Shown: positions 8,170-16,894, counted from the stretch's first letter. The stretch is DNA of 64,000 nt from Paenibacillus pasadenensis (GCF_023715725.1 NZ_JAMBOT010000013.1:1-64000); one strand, 5' to 3'. Numbers and translations are program-made. The notes: generated from the sequence alone by a model not told the origin.

Positions 8170-8655
8170 ATGAATATTGAAAGCATACTGGAAGGTGTAA
8201 GGGAATCTAATCTTTTTATTCAATTAGGAGCCGTGTTTCTGCTCTCGCTGGTGCCATTTCTGGAGGGCTATGTCGCAGCCTCTGTCGGAATTTTGATTGG
8301 GTTTCCTACCGTTCTGACCATCATAGCTGCATCGGTTGGAAACTGGCTGTCCGTCATGGCCGTTGTTGTGCTGTATGAAAAGATGCGCCAGCGCCGAAAG
8401 GCTAAACCGGAGAGCCGCCGTTCCGGCAAAAAAAAGGAGCTTGCCCGCAAGCTTTTCAACAAATACGGCGTGCCGGGTGTAGCGCTGTTCGGACCGCTTG
8501 TTTTCGGCCATCATATCGGGGCATTTATCTCACTCGCATCAGGAGCAACCAAGCGTTATGTGACTTTGTGGATGACGATCGGCATTTTGGCTTGGACGGT
8601 TGTCATAGGCATTCTGGCCAGTATTGGCATTGATCTGGCCGGGCGTTATCTGTAA
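8170..8655 (+). CDS. Small multidrug export-type membrane protein
   Basis: A 161-residue integral membrane protein with about four hydrophobic segments (residues 17-38, 40-70, 108-125, 133-158). A very basic cytoplasmic loop (RQRRKAKPESRRSGKKKE) lies between them. The pattern LVPFLEGYVAASVGILIGFP, then YGVPGVALFGPLVFGHHIGAF, is that of the Sm_multidrug_ex family (PF06695). The transport function of that family is a name more than a proof. AGGG precedes the ATG. It is co-directional with the regulator 29 bases upstream and with DUF6440 downstream, so probably part of the same transcript. Confidence 0.8.
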   Translation: MNIESILEGVRESNLFIQLGAVFLLSLVPFLEGYVAASVGILIGFPTVLTIIAASVGNWLSVMAVVVLYEKMRQRRKAKPESRRSGKKKELARKLFNKYGVPGVALFGPLVFGHHIGAFISLASGATKRYVTLWMTIGILAWTVVIGILASIGIDLAGRYL

Positions 8656-8683
8656 AAAAATAACCCTAATTGGAGGACTAATG

Positions 8684-8860
8684 ATGTCAAAAGAAATTCG
8701 ATTTGAAGTAGAATCTGTGAATGCTAAAGGCGCAACACTGGCAAATGTCATTACAGACAAAGAGACTGGAGTCCAATATTTGTTGGCTATATATCCCAAT
8801 ATGGGATCAGGACTTACCGTTTTGGTTGATGCGGATGGAAAGCCATTGTTAAAGAAATAA
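8684..8860 (+). CDS. DUF6440-family small protein
   Basis: A 58-residue protein. The core VITDKETGVQYLLA...GLTVLVDADGKP is the DUF6440 signature, a beta-rich single domain of unknown function that often sits in mobile or phage-linked contexts. GGAGG lies 7 bases before the ATG at 8684; the ATG immediately before it (8681) is too close to the ribosome site. The gene lies 28 bases after the membrane protein and ends in a strong terminator. No function can be given. Confidence 0.8.
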   Translation: MSKEIRFEVESVNAKGATLANVITDKETGVQYLLAIYPNMGSGLTVLVDADGKPLLKK

Positions 8861-8889
8861 TGGACATGAAATTTTTGCTTCACAAGGCA

Positions 8890-8938
8890 GGGCCGCCCTA
8901 AGATCATCGTTGGATGATGTGAGGGCGGCCCCTTTTTT
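8890..8938 (+). terminator. Terminator of the DUF6442-to-DUF6440 block
   Basis: A GC-rich 10-bp stem (GGGCCGCCCT / AGGGCGGCCC) closes on a 22-base loop that holds its own weak hairpin (ATCATC/GATGAT). CTTTTTT follows. It ends the transcript 30 bases after the DUF6440 stop. Confidence 0.9.
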
Positions 8939-9214
8939 AACTCGATGATCTAGATGAGTTGGCAACATAGAGCTTCGTTTCATCCCGGTAAAACTGTAAG
9001 CAGACGTTAGCGTGTTTTAGCAGCGTAGCCCCGATGTCCCGGCCTCTTTGTTCAGGTGAAACAAATAAACAAGCAAACCAGGGATATAAATCTTGTCTAG
9101 AATTAAATCGTTTCTTAACAATGCATAAGTACCGATAATTGAGTCATTTTCGATCGAGCATCCCTCCAATCTGACATTCCTTACATTGAGTGCGTTATTG
9201 CCGAAGGTGCACAA
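8937..9214 (-). pseudogene. Frameshifted, 5'-truncated GNAT acetyltransferase remnant
   Basis: Two minus-strand frames join into one GNAT-like sequence. From about 9214 to 9100, one frame gives SIIGTYALLRNDLI. From about 9098 down to the TAA at 8937-8939, the next frame gives RQDLYPWFACLFVSPEQRGRD, then IGATLLKHA and ETKLYVANS. These match the beta4, acetyl-CoA-binding (here Q-R-G-R-D-I-G for Q/R-x-x-G-x-G/A) and C-terminal strands of GNAT enzymes. A single base is missing near 9098-9103. The N-terminal third is absent, and the end runs into the neighbouring terminator. It is a decayed gene, not expressed as a whole. Confidence 0.7.
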
Positions 9215-9306
9215 GGGATAGAGTTATTAAAAATGAAATGCCCTTTATACAAAATTACTTAACTGCATTAAACTGCCTGCTGGGTTGGAGCTCCAAATGG
9301 CCCCCT

Positions 9307-9462
9307 TAAGGGCGTTTGACGCCCTTATTTTGTTCATTTTCCTCGTACCGGCGTTCCTTAAGGGCGTTTGACGCCCTTATTTTGTTCGTTTTCCTCGTTT
9401 CCGCGTTCCTTAAGGGCGTTTGACGCCCTTATTTTGTTCGATTTCCTCGTACCGGCGTTCCT
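9307..9462. repeat. Tandem palindromic array B (3 units of 52 bp)
   Basis: Three units begin at 9307, 9359 and 9411. Each carries a perfect 8-bp palindrome (arms TAAGGGCG and CGCCCTTA, loop TTTGA) followed by a linker with TTTTGTTC, TTTCCTCGT and GCGTTCCT. The period of 52 is not a multiple of three, which argues against coding. Between the GNAT remnant and this array (9215-9306) I see nothing else. Confidence 0.9.
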
Positions 9463-9540
9463 TCGCCTAACCGGCTCCTGCTAGATGAGAGGACTACCTT
9501 ATTTGCTGTCGAAACGGCTCTTTCATCGTCTGCTCCAAAA

Positions 9541-9570
9541 GAAAAAACAGGCTCCTCAACGGAGCCTGTT
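9541..9570 (-). terminator. Terminator of the ABC exporter operon
   Basis: On the minus strand a 10-bp stem (AACAGGCTCC / GGAGCCTGTT) is followed directly by TTTTC. It lies about 25 bases after the stop of the second exporter gene. Confidence 0.9.
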
Positions 9571-9593
9571 GGGCAACACTTAAAACTGCAGCT

Positions 9594-11720
9594 TCAGTCC
9601 TGCGGTTGCTTAAGCACCGGTCGCGGCCTGTTCGACGGCTCAACCCGATCGACGTCCGTGGTGGAAGAACCGCTGCCATGCGGCTCCACCGCCTCCTGCA
9701 TAGCCTCGCCGCCGCGCTCTCCATGCGCCATGGCTGCGCGGTCATTCTCATCACTCGAGGCTGCTCCGTTGCTGTCAGATCCAATCTCACCGCTGACGCT
9801 GCCATCACTAATTCCGCCGATTGCCGCACTTTCCTCAACCGCACCAGCACCTGCCGTCTCGCGCTTCAGCTGGCTGTTGTACAGCTCGCTGTAAAATCCG
9901 CCCTGCCGCAGCAGTTCATCATGCGAGCCCTGCTCCAGCAGCCGGCCTTCCTTCAGGACAAGAATGCGGTCCGCCTCGCGGATCGTGCCGAGCCTATGCG
10001 CAATGACAAAGCTGGTGCGGCCCTGCATAAGCCGCTGCAGCCCCTCTTGAATTTTGATCTCCGTTACCGTATCGATGCTGCTGGTCGCTTCGTCGAGCAC
10101 GAGCATAGACGGGTTCGCGAGAATCGCGCGGGCAATGGCAAGCAGCTGGCGCTGGCCGCTGCTGATGCCGCTGCCGTCGGCGCTCAGCATTTTGTCGTAG
10201 CCGCCCTTCAGCCTGACGATAAATCCATGCGCGTTAGCGAGCTTCGCTGCCGCCTCAACCTCCTCATCCGTCGCGTCCAGCCGCCCGTAGCGGATATTTT
10301 CCCGGATCGTGCCCGCAAACAGGAAGGAATCCTGCAGCACAAAAGCCATCTGCGAGCGCAAGCTGTCGCGGCGGATCGCGGACAGCTCCTGTCCGTCCAG
10401 CGTAATGCGGCCTTCCGTCGGCTCATAAAAGCGGGACAGCAGGTTGATCAGCGTCGTTTTGCCTGCGCCTGTCGGACCGACCAGCGCAATCATCTCACCG
10501 GGATTTGCCTCAAAGCTGACGCCGGATAGAATCGGACGGCCTTCATCGTACGCAAAGCCGACCTTCTCGAACCGCACCGCTCCCTCCACCCGCTCGACCG
10601 CCTTGGCTCCGCTGTCCTCGCGCTCCTCCGGCTCCTCGTCCATAATCTCAAAGACCCGTTCCGCACCTGCAATCGCGGACAACAGCGTATTCCACTGGTT
10701 AGCCAGATCGTTAAGCGGCCGGGTAAACTGGCGGGAGTATTCGGCAAATACGATAATCGTGCCGACCGTAATCGCGCCGCGCACCGCGAGGATGCCGCCC
10801 AGTCCCGCAACGATCGCAAAGCTGAGATTGTTCAAGCTGTTCATGACCTTAGGAATAAAACCGGAGATCGTTTGGGCCCAAAAACCGGCGGATCGGATGC
10901 CCTCATTGCGTTCCCGGAATTCAGCCTGCACTCGCTCCTCTTGCGAAAAAGCCTTGATAATGCGCTGTCCCGAAAGCGTCTCCTCAATATAACCGTTCAG
11001 CTCGCCCAGATTACGCTGGCGTACCTTAAACAGCGGCCCGGTTTGCTTCGTAATCCAGCGCATAGCGAAAAACATCAGCGGTACAACCATAAAGGTGAGC
11101 AGCGTCATCAGCGGGCTCAGCCAGAGCATAACGGATACGGTGCCAACGAGTGTCAGCACGCTGGAAAAAATCTGAATGGCCGAGCTGTTAAGCGTCGAGC
11201 TGACATTTTCCATATCGTTGGTGAGCCGGCTCATAATTTCGCCCTGCTGCCTGCGGCCGTAAAACGGAATCGGCAGCCGGTGCAGATGCGCAAACAGCTC
11301 CGTCCGCAGCCGAAGCACCGTCTCCTGCGCGATCGTAATCATCCAGATGTTATGCGTCCAGGATACGACGGATGTAAGCACGTACACTCCGCCCAGCAGG
11401 GCCAAAAACCAGCCCCATCCGATGTCAGGGCCATTACCTCCGGACTTCAAATAGAGGTCGATCGCCTGTCCAAGTAAATACGGGCCAAGCAGCGTCAGGC
11501 CGGAGCTGACCGCAACAAGCGCCAGCACGGTTAACAGCTTGAGCTTGCGTTCCGCGAGATAAGCCCACAGACGTTTCAGCGTTCCAGACATGTTGCGCGC
11601 CCGCTGCTTGGGACGGCTGCCGCCCCGATGACCTCCGCCCTGCGCTGCCTCCGGCAGCGCGGACGCGCCGGACGTTTCCGGCTTAGGAACGCGGAACGGC
11701 TTTAACAGCTCGTTAAACAT
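9594..11720 (-). CDS. ABC exporter half-transporter, catalytic-site subunit
   Basis: About 708 residues. It has a six-helix type-1 exporter membrane domain (roughly 65-365), an ATPase domain (roughly 390-620) and a polar C-terminal tail of about 90 residues. Motifs are Walker A GPTGAGKTT, an unusual signature ISSGQRQ in place of LSGGQ, Walker B LVLDEATSSID with the catalytic Glu, and the switch His in IAHRL. The ATG at 11720 follows AAGGAGG and overlaps the partner stop by 8 bases, implying translational coupling; an upstream in-frame ATG lacks a ribosome site. It should pair with the next gene as a heterodimer resembling YheI/YheH or BmrCD. The Ser/Gly/Glu-rich tail is not part of the usual fold. 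The substrate is unknown. Confidence 0.9.
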   Translation of the reverse strand: MFNELLKPFRVPKPETSGASALPEAAQGGGHRGGSRPKQRARNMSGTLKRLWAYLAERKLKLLTVLALVAVSSGLTLLGPYLLGQAIDLYLKSGGNGPDIGWGWFLALLGGVYVLTSVVSWTHNIWMITIAQETVLRLRTELFAHLHRLPIPFYGRRQQGEIMSRLTNDMENVSSTLNSSAIQIFSSVLTLVGTVSVMLWLSPLMTLLTFMVVPLMFFAMRWITKQTGPLFKVRQRNLGELNGYIEETLSGQRIIKAFSQEERVQAEFRERNEGIRSAGFWAQTISGFIPKVMNSLNNLSFAIVAGLGGILAVRGAITVGTIIVFAEYSRQFTRPLNDLANQWNTLLSAIAGAERVFEIMDEEPEEREDSGAKAVERVEGAVRFEKVGFAYDEGRPILSGVSFEANPGEMIALVGPTGAGKTTLINLLSRFYEPTEGRITLDGQELSAIRRDSLRSQMAFVLQDSFLFAGTIRENIRYGRLDATDEEVEAAAKLANAHGFIVRLKGGYDKMLSADGSGISSGQRQLLAIARAILANPSMLVLDEATSSIDTVTEIKIQEGLQRLMQGRTSFVIAHRLGTIREADRILVLKEGRLLEQGSHDELLRQGGFYSELYNSQLKRETAGAGAVEESAAIGGISDGSVSGEIGSDSNGAASSDENDRAAMAHGERGGEAMQEAVEPHGSGSSTTDVDRVEPSNRPRPVLKQPQD

Positions 11721-13443
11721 GGCGCGCCTCCTTTCCGTACTGCGATTCATAGATTCGGCGGTACAGCCCGGAATCGCGCAGCAGCTCCTCATGATGCCCC
11801 GCCTCCGTCAAGCGGCCTTCCTCTAGCAGCAGAATAACGTCAGCCGACGCGGTGGAGCTGATTTTTTGCGTAATCAGAAACGTCGTACAGCTCATCGCTT
11901 CCAGCGCCTCCAGCAGCGCCGCTTCCGTCTTCACGTCCAGGGCGCTTGTGCTGTCGTCGAGGATAAGAATTTGCGGCTCCCGCACGAGTGCGCGGGCAAT
12001 GGACAACCGCTGCTTCTGGCCTCCCGACAGGTTGACGCCGCGCTGGCCAAGCCTGGTGTCGTAACCTTGCGGCAATCCAAGAATGGTCTCATGGAGCTGC
12101 GCTGCCTTGGCCGCTCGCGCAATCATCTCGTCGGTGGCTTCGGGACGGCCCCAGGCGATATTTTCGCGGATCGTACCGGAAAACAGCACCGCCTCCTGCG
12201 GAACATAACCAATTGCGTCGCGCAGCGAGCGCACGCTCAGCTCCTTCGAGTCGACGCCGCCTATCAGCATCCGTCCCGCATCCGGTTCATACAAGCGCAG
12301 AATGAGCTGGACGAGCGAAGATTTGCCGGAGCCGGTCGCCCCCATAATTGCGATGCGCTGGCCCGCTTCGGCCCGAAAGCTGATTCCATCCAGCACGGCG
12401 CGGTCGCTCTCGGGGTAGGAAAAAGAAACCTGCTGAAATTCTACATCAGAACCGGAGAAAGGCTGTCCGGCGTCAACGGCTGCGTCGCTCTGAGGCTGAT
12501 CCGCGTCGCCGTTCAGCACTTCACGAATGCGCTGCGCCGAAGCGCCGGCCCGTGAGAACATCGCAGCAATCCATGCCAGCATGCTCATCGCTCCAATGGT
12601 GCGCAGCGCATAGTTAACGACGGCAACCGTCTCTCCCTCGGTGGCTGCGCCCGAAGCGATGTCAATTTGACCGAACCAAAGGATCGTGATAACCGCACCG
12701 TTGACGAGCAGCATAATAAACGGCAGCGTTGTCTCGGTCAGCTTAAGCGCGCCGATTGTTCCCCGCATTAGCTCCCTGCTTGACTCGCGGAAGCGGCGGT
12801 TCTCATGATTCATGCGAACAAATACGCGTATAAGCCGAATGCCGGTCAGATTTTCCTGAATGACGCCGTTTACCTTGTCCAGCCGCTGCTGCACCATTCG
12901 AAACACGCCGCCAGCGCGGCGGATCATCCACCAAACAAACAGAAGCAGCGGCGGCACCGATGCAGCGAGAATGAGCCCTAGCTTAACGTTGACAATCATC
13001 GCCATAATGACGCTTCCGGCTACAACGAGCGGAATGCGGGTCATGAAGCGCAGCGCCATAAAAATCGTTTCCTGCACCTGGCTCACGTCGCCCGTCAAAC
13101 GGGTGATGAGCGAGGAGGAGGCAAAACGGCTGAACACCTCGTAGGTGAAATTTTGCACCTTCGTGTACAGCCTTTCACGTAAATCATAGCCAAAGCCTTG
13201 ACTGGCATACGCCGCGTAATAGGAGCCGACGATTCCAGCAACAAACGCCAGCAGCGCTCCACCCGTCAAAACGCCGCCCCACAGCCAAACGACAGACATG
13301 TCCTTGGCGCGGATGCCATAGTCGATAATACGGGAAATAATGTAGGGCTGAGAAAGCTCCACCGCCAGCTCAACCAGCATCATAAAAAGCGCGACGCCGG
13401 CCGCTAAACGGTATTTGCCCAGGGACGACAGAACCTTTTCCAT
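11713..13443 (-). CDS. ABC exporter half-transporter, degenerate-site subunit
   Basis: About 576 residues: a membrane domain (roughly 10-310) then an ATPase domain (335-570). Walker A is GATGSGKSS and the signature is a canonical NLSGGQ. Walker B reads LILDDSTSALD, with Asp in place of the catalytic Glu, and the switch His is replaced by Gln in LITQKIS. Both changes are standard marks of the non-hydrolysing site of heterodimeric exporters. The start is the ATG at 13443; GGGAGGTG lies upstream at somewhat long spacing. It is first in a two-gene operon, coupled to the partner through an ATGTTTAA overlap. Confidence 0.9.
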   Translation of the reverse strand: MEKVLSSLGKYRLAAGVALFMMLVELAVELSQPYIISRIIDYGIRAKDMSVVWLWGGVLTGGALLAFVAGIVGSYYAAYASQGFGYDLRERLYTKVQNFTYEVFSRFASSSLITRLTGDVSQVQETIFMALRFMTRIPLVVAGSVIMAMIVNVKLGLILAASVPPLLLFVWWMIRRAGGVFRMVQQRLDKVNGVIQENLTGIRLIRVFVRMNHENRRFRESSRELMRGTIGALKLTETTLPFIMLLVNGAVITILWFGQIDIASGAATEGETVAVVNYALRTIGAMSMLAWIAAMFSRAGASAQRIREVLNGDADQPQSDAAVDAGQPFSGSDVEFQQVSFSYPESDRAVLDGISFRAEAGQRIAIMGATGSGKSSLVQLILRLYEPDAGRMLIGGVDSKELSVRSLRDAIGYVPQEAVLFSGTIRENIAWGRPEATDEMIARAAKAAQLHETILGLPQGYDTRLGQRGVNLSGGQKQRLSIARALVREPQILILDDSTSALDVKTEAALLEALEAMSCTTFLITQKISSTASADVILLLEEGRLTEAGHHEELLRDSGLYRRIYESQYGKEARHV

Positions 13444-13626
13444 AAGTAGAAGTAGGGCACCTCCCGGATTATATCGTTGCGTGAACACTCTATTTCTAGT
13501 ATAACCCAATGCGGCGGCGGAAATAAAAGGCGGCAGCAAGGCATCGCAGGAACGCTGGGCAGGAATAATAGAACTTACGTGGAAGAAAGCTGGATACAGT
13601 TACCTATCGATCGGGGGAGCGTTAAC

Positions 13627-14058
13627 ATGGACTGGAATTATTACGATACATTTATTCGCGTTGCAGCCGATTGCCCTGCGGAATTTGGAACCGTGCCGCC
13701 TGATAAAAAGGAGGGCAAAACAAAAGCGGGGATCGAGTATGAGCTGCTGGCCTCCGAGCCCTATCGCTATACGCAAGAGGAACTGTTGTACGAGGTTCAT
13801 ATCCGTCACCAAAAAATTGCCCAAGAAGAAATGGAAACGCGGGCAGCCGATATCCGCACCGAATTTTTCAGCAAGCCAAAGCCATGCCTGCGGGCCTCGA
13901 TGCTGCCCAAAAAATTCGGCTGGGGGCTGCATTTTGACCACGACGGGAAAATAGCTCTTGTGCCAAAGGAATCGGAGGCATACAGTCAATTCCTGGAGCA
14001 GCCTCCAACCGGACTTAAGGTGCTTGCCGCGATGCGCAACCGCCGAAGCAAGAGCTGA
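13627..14058 (+). CDS. DUF6157-family protein
   Basis: A 143-residue soluble protein with the DUF6157 pattern: NYYDTFIRVAADCPA at the N-terminus, PPDKKEGKTKAGIEYELL, YTQEELLYEVH, PCLRASMLPKKFGWG and GKIALVP near the C-terminus. It is widespread in bacteria and has no known function. GGGGGAG lies 7 bases before the ATG at 13627; the open frame extends upstream without another good start. It is followed by its own terminator, so it is separate from the sigma-factor operon. Confidence 0.85.
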   Translation: MDWNYYDTFIRVAADCPAEFGTVPPDKKEGKTKAGIEYELLASEPYRYTQEELLYEVHIRHQKIAQEEMETRAADIRTEFFSKPKPCLRASMLPKKFGWGLHFDHDGKIALVPKESEAYSQFLEQPPTGLKVLAAMRNRRSKS

Positions 14059-14093
14059 GAGATGGGGACGCGCAGATCAAACGGTAATAAGTA

Positions 14094-14131
14094 GGGAAGC
14101 GGCCGGCTTGGGCCCGCTTCCCTTCTCTTTT
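14094..14131 (+). terminator. Terminator of the DUF6157 gene
   Basis: A 9-bp stem (GGGAAGCGG / CCGCTTCCC) with an 11-base loop is followed by TTCTCTTTT. It lies 35 bases past the stop codon. Confidence 0.8.
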
Positions 14132-14203
14132 GATGAACATTTTTTGCTGGAAAATGAACTTTTCTCCGTTGCCAGTGCTCTAATAGGGGAGGGAGGAACA
14201 GGA

Positions 14204-14749
14204 ATGAGATGGGTTCGATTAGTAAAAAAAGCAAAAAAAGGGGACAAGGAAGCTCTGTTGCACTTAGTCCTATCGGAAAAAAATGCTTACTATAGGCTGG
14301 CCTATAGCTATATGGGAAATGCAAACGATGCGATGGACGCCATGGAGGATATGATTGTAAAAGTATATGAAAACATCGGAAAGCTGCAGGACGATCCAGC
14401 TTTTTACAGCTGGAGCAAAACGATTCTGGCTAACAGTTGTAAGAGAATGTTGGACAAACAGAGCAAGCTGATTCTCGTGGACGATTGGCAGCCAGAGCAT
14501 GAACGGATCGATGATCCTGCAACTCGCGACCCATACAAGACCAGTGATGGACAATTAGATATGCAATCTCTGCTGCTGCAGGTCAACGAACATCAAAGAG
14601 AAGCGATTCGACTAAAATATGTTCACGACTTCGACTATCAGACCATTGCGGATGTGACTAACGTACCCGTCGGGACCGTCAAATCACGGATTTTCCAAGG
14701 TTTAAAAAAGCTGCGGGAATACTGCAAAGGAGGCGGTATCGATGGATAA
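14204..14749 (+). CDS. ECF-type RNA polymerase sigma factor
   Basis: A 181-residue sigma-70-family protein. Region 2 (about 15-80) includes YYRLAYSYMGNANDAMDAMEDM and FYSWSKTILANSC. Region 4 (about 120-172) includes EAIRLKYVHDFDYQTIADVTNVPVGTVKSRI as the helix-turn-helix. There is no region 3, as expected for the ECF group. The ATG at 14204 follows GGGAGGAA; an upstream open frame is not needed. The last codons overlap the next gene by 8 bases (ATGGATAA), coupling it to its presumed anti-sigma factor. The promoter specificity cannot be read from the sequence. Confidence 0.92.
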   Translation: MRWVRLVKKAKKGDKEALLHLVLSEKNAYYRLAYSYMGNANDAMDAMEDMIVKVYENIGKLQDDPAFYSWSKTILANSCKRMLDKQSKLILVDDWQPEHERIDDPATRDPYKTSDGQLDMQSLLLQVNEHQREAIRLKYVHDFDYQTIADVTNVPVGTVKSRIFQGLKKLREYCKGGGIDG

Positions 14750-16070
14750 AACGGAGCTCCATTTGGCAGAGGAGAAAAAGTTGCTTGAATCTGTGGAAGC
14801 GCCGGAAGAGCTGGAGACCCGATTACGAAACGCTCTGAACCGGGTTGCTCCGGCAAGGCATAGACGGATCGGGGCGTTCTGGAAAATCGCCGCAGTTGTG
14901 CTGATTGTATTCGCCGTAAGCGGCAATCAATACAATGCTTTCTCCTATTATGGCAAACTGCTGCTTGGATTCGACGGGGTTGTGAACGACAGCTTGAAAG
15001 AGCTGAACGAAGCGGGATTGGGTCAGACTGTTGATGTAAGCAAGACATATGAGGACGGAACTACACTGACGATCAACGGGCTGATGTCTGATGCCAATCA
15101 GTTGATTGTTTATTACACACTGAGTAATCCGGCAGGGCTGAAAAAGGATGAATTAGGTGTTTATGACAAGGTGGACCCTATACGTATTAGCGGTTTTTGG
15201 ACGGATTCGGATTCAAACGGGGGAACCCTGAATACTTCCGAGATGAATGAGATTAAAACCGAATACAAAGGTTATCAACGATTCAACCGCGTAAGCCCAT
15301 TCGCCAAAAAGCTTACAATGCATTTCTGGATTAAATTGGAAGACGGGACAAGAAAGTCTGACATGATTACCTTCCCCTACGATCCTAATAAAGCCTTGAA
15401 ATCGCATATTGAGCATTCGTTTAATCAAGAAATAACAACCGATATAGGGACTCTTTCCCTGGATTCAATCATCGCCACTCCGACTATGACGGAGATCAAT
15501 GGAATTTTTTCGGCTAATGAGGATACGGATCATTTCATGATGGTGGATGGCGCTTTAGAAGGGGTGGAGCTGATCGCCAACGGAACTCTAGTTAACGCCG
15601 GAATGGCAGAGGCTAAAATTTTACAAAAAGACAATAAAATTGAGATTAAAATGCACTATGGCGAGCTGCCGCAGCCGCTACATTCTCTTGAGATTAAAAT
15701 AAATGAACTTCCAAGCTACAAACTTATCGACCGCAAGCTTCCATTTTCCTCGTCCAAGGACCAGTTGTTTAACATAGAGGGCAAAGAAATACGAGTAAAG
15801 GATGTATCTCGAAGTTCCACCGGCGTCCGGCTAACTCTTGCTTATGATTCTTTTGATATCATCACTAAGGGCATGTCGCTAGGAACCAAATCTGGGCTTG
15901 TACCCATGAAAACTTCCGAGGCTGGAAATCACGTCAAACAATTGGATGGAAAAGAATATTCCGAGCGAACGCTCATCTTTGAAACTAAAGAAAACCCCGA
16001 ATATTTGTATATTGAAAAGATCTACTATAAGAAGCCTTACGACATCACGATCAATGTTCCGCTCGAGTAA
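14742..16070 (+). CDS. DUF4179 membrane protein, probable anti-sigma factor
   Basis: 442 residues. An acidic cytoplasmic N-terminus (about 1-45; HLAEEKKLLESVEAPEELETRLRNAL) would contact the sigma factor. One membrane segment follows (about 50-66, KIAAVVLIVFAVSGN). A large extracytoplasmic part carries the DUF4179 fold (NAFSYYGKLLLGFDGVVNDSLKELN...TLTINGLMSDANQLIVYYTL). Proteins of this type are found beside ECF sigma factors as membrane-bound inhibitors that respond to an outside signal; here this is inferred from coupling with the sigma gene. The signal is unknown. A terminator follows. Confidence 0.88.
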   Translation: MDKTELHLAEEKKLLESVEAPEELETRLRNALNRVAPARHRRIGAFWKIAAVVLIVFAVSGNQYNAFSYYGKLLLGFDGVVNDSLKELNEAGLGQTVDVSKTYEDGTTLTINGLMSDANQLIVYYTLSNPAGLKKDELGVYDKVDPIRISGFWTDSDSNGGTLNTSEMNEIKTEYKGYQRFNRVSPFAKKLTMHFWIKLEDGTRKSDMITFPYDPNKALKSHIEHSFNQEITTDIGTLSLDSIIATPTMTEINGIFSANEDTDHFMMVDGALEGVELIANGTLVNAGMAEAKILQKDNKIEIKMHYGELPQPLHSLEIKINELPSYKLIDRKLPFSSSKDQLFNIEGKEIRVKDVSRSSTGVRLTLAYDSFDIITKGMSLGTKSGLVPMKTSEAGNHVKQLDGKEYSERTLIFETKENPEYLYIEKIYYKKPYDITINVPLE

Positions 16071-16078
16071 ACACCTGC

Positions 16079-16106
16079 AAACCGCCCTGCTCACAGGGCG
16101 GTTTAT
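16079..16106. terminator. Terminator between convergent sigma operon and DUF4166 operon
   Basis: An 11-bp hairpin (AAACCGCCCTG / CAGGGCGGTTT) has a CTCA loop. It lies a few bases after the anti-sigma stop and 18 bases before the end of the converging gene. The T-tract is short on both sides. Confidence 0.7.
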
Positions 16107-16123
16107 TGTGCGTGGGTATCCGC

Positions 16124-16894
16124 TTATTCCCTCCTCTCAATCCTCAGCGGCAGAACGTCTGCCGGAGGCGGAGCGGATCTAGTGTCCAGCATCGTGTTGC
16201 GGAAGCTGCCCTCGTACCGGAACACATCCCCGATCAGCGGGCTGCGCACCCGTACTTCAATGCGGAAACACCCGAACCCCTCGTCGTACCATTCATGCAC
16301 ATCGGCACGGCCCGTGAATGAATCGGGAAACCGAAAGCCGAGCCAGCCCTCATAAAAGCGCTGCGATCCGGAACGGATGCGGATGCCGCCTTCCCGGGAA
16401 GGCTCCGCCATAATATCGACCGCAAGATGCTGCTTGTTGCCGAGATAATCCACGACGCAGCCCCGCTCGCGGCTGTAAATCATCGTCGCGTCGAAGCGGC
16501 GTACCCGTCTCGGGAAGCGGAATTTGCGGATCCAAGTGACGGTTTCCCGTCCAAGCGAATCCGCATAAGCATAGTTCTCGATGGAAAAAGGAACCTCCCT
16601 GCCGCTCTCCGGAAACATGATGTGGCGGTACGTCCCGATTTGCAGCGGCAGCGCGGCCAGCTTGTTATGCCAAATCGAATGCATCGTGCCCTCGCCTCTG
16701 GCGGCAAAGCCGGAGCGGCTGTGCAGCGAAAATCTCTCCTGAATTCGCGGATGCAGCTCGCGGAACCGCGCACCGAGCGCCTGCTCGTAGATGGAGCGTC
16801 CGCGCGGCAGCCGCAGCGGCTGGATGACTGCCGACTGCAGCGTTCCAGGCGCGCCAACCCCGTTTTTCAGATCATTCCGATGCGCTTGAATCAT
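16124..16894 (-). CDS. DUF4166-domain protein
   Basis: A 256-residue soluble protein. Its core has GEGTMHSIWHNKLAALPLQIG, PFSIENYAYAD, GRETVTWIRKFRFPRR and RRFDATMIYSRERGCVVDYLG, which fit the DUF4166 family of unknown function. GGAGAGGAG precedes the ATG. It is third in an operon and its start overlaps the preceding gene by 23 bases. The adjoining genes encode a thiol-oxidoreductase-like protein and a lipid- or ligand-binding membrane protein, so a membrane or envelope-related job is possible but unproven. Confidence 0.8.
   Translation of the reverse strand: MIQAHRNDLKNGVGAPGTLQSAVIQPLRLPRGRSIYEQALGARFRELHPRIQERFSLHSRSGFAARGEGTMHSIWHNKLAALPLQIGTYRHIMFPESGREVPFSIENYAYADSLGRETVTWIRKFRFPRRVRRFDATMIYSRERGCVVDYLGNKQHLAVDIMAEPSREGGIRIRSGSQRFYEGWLGFRFPDSFTGRADVHEWYDEGFGCFRIEVRVRSPLIGDVFRYEGSFRNTMLDTRSAPPPADVLPLRIERRE

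Noticed and set aside
9017..9214. Independent 65-residue gene
   Set aside because: It is one half of the frameshifted GNAT remnant, and the continuation is in the next frame.
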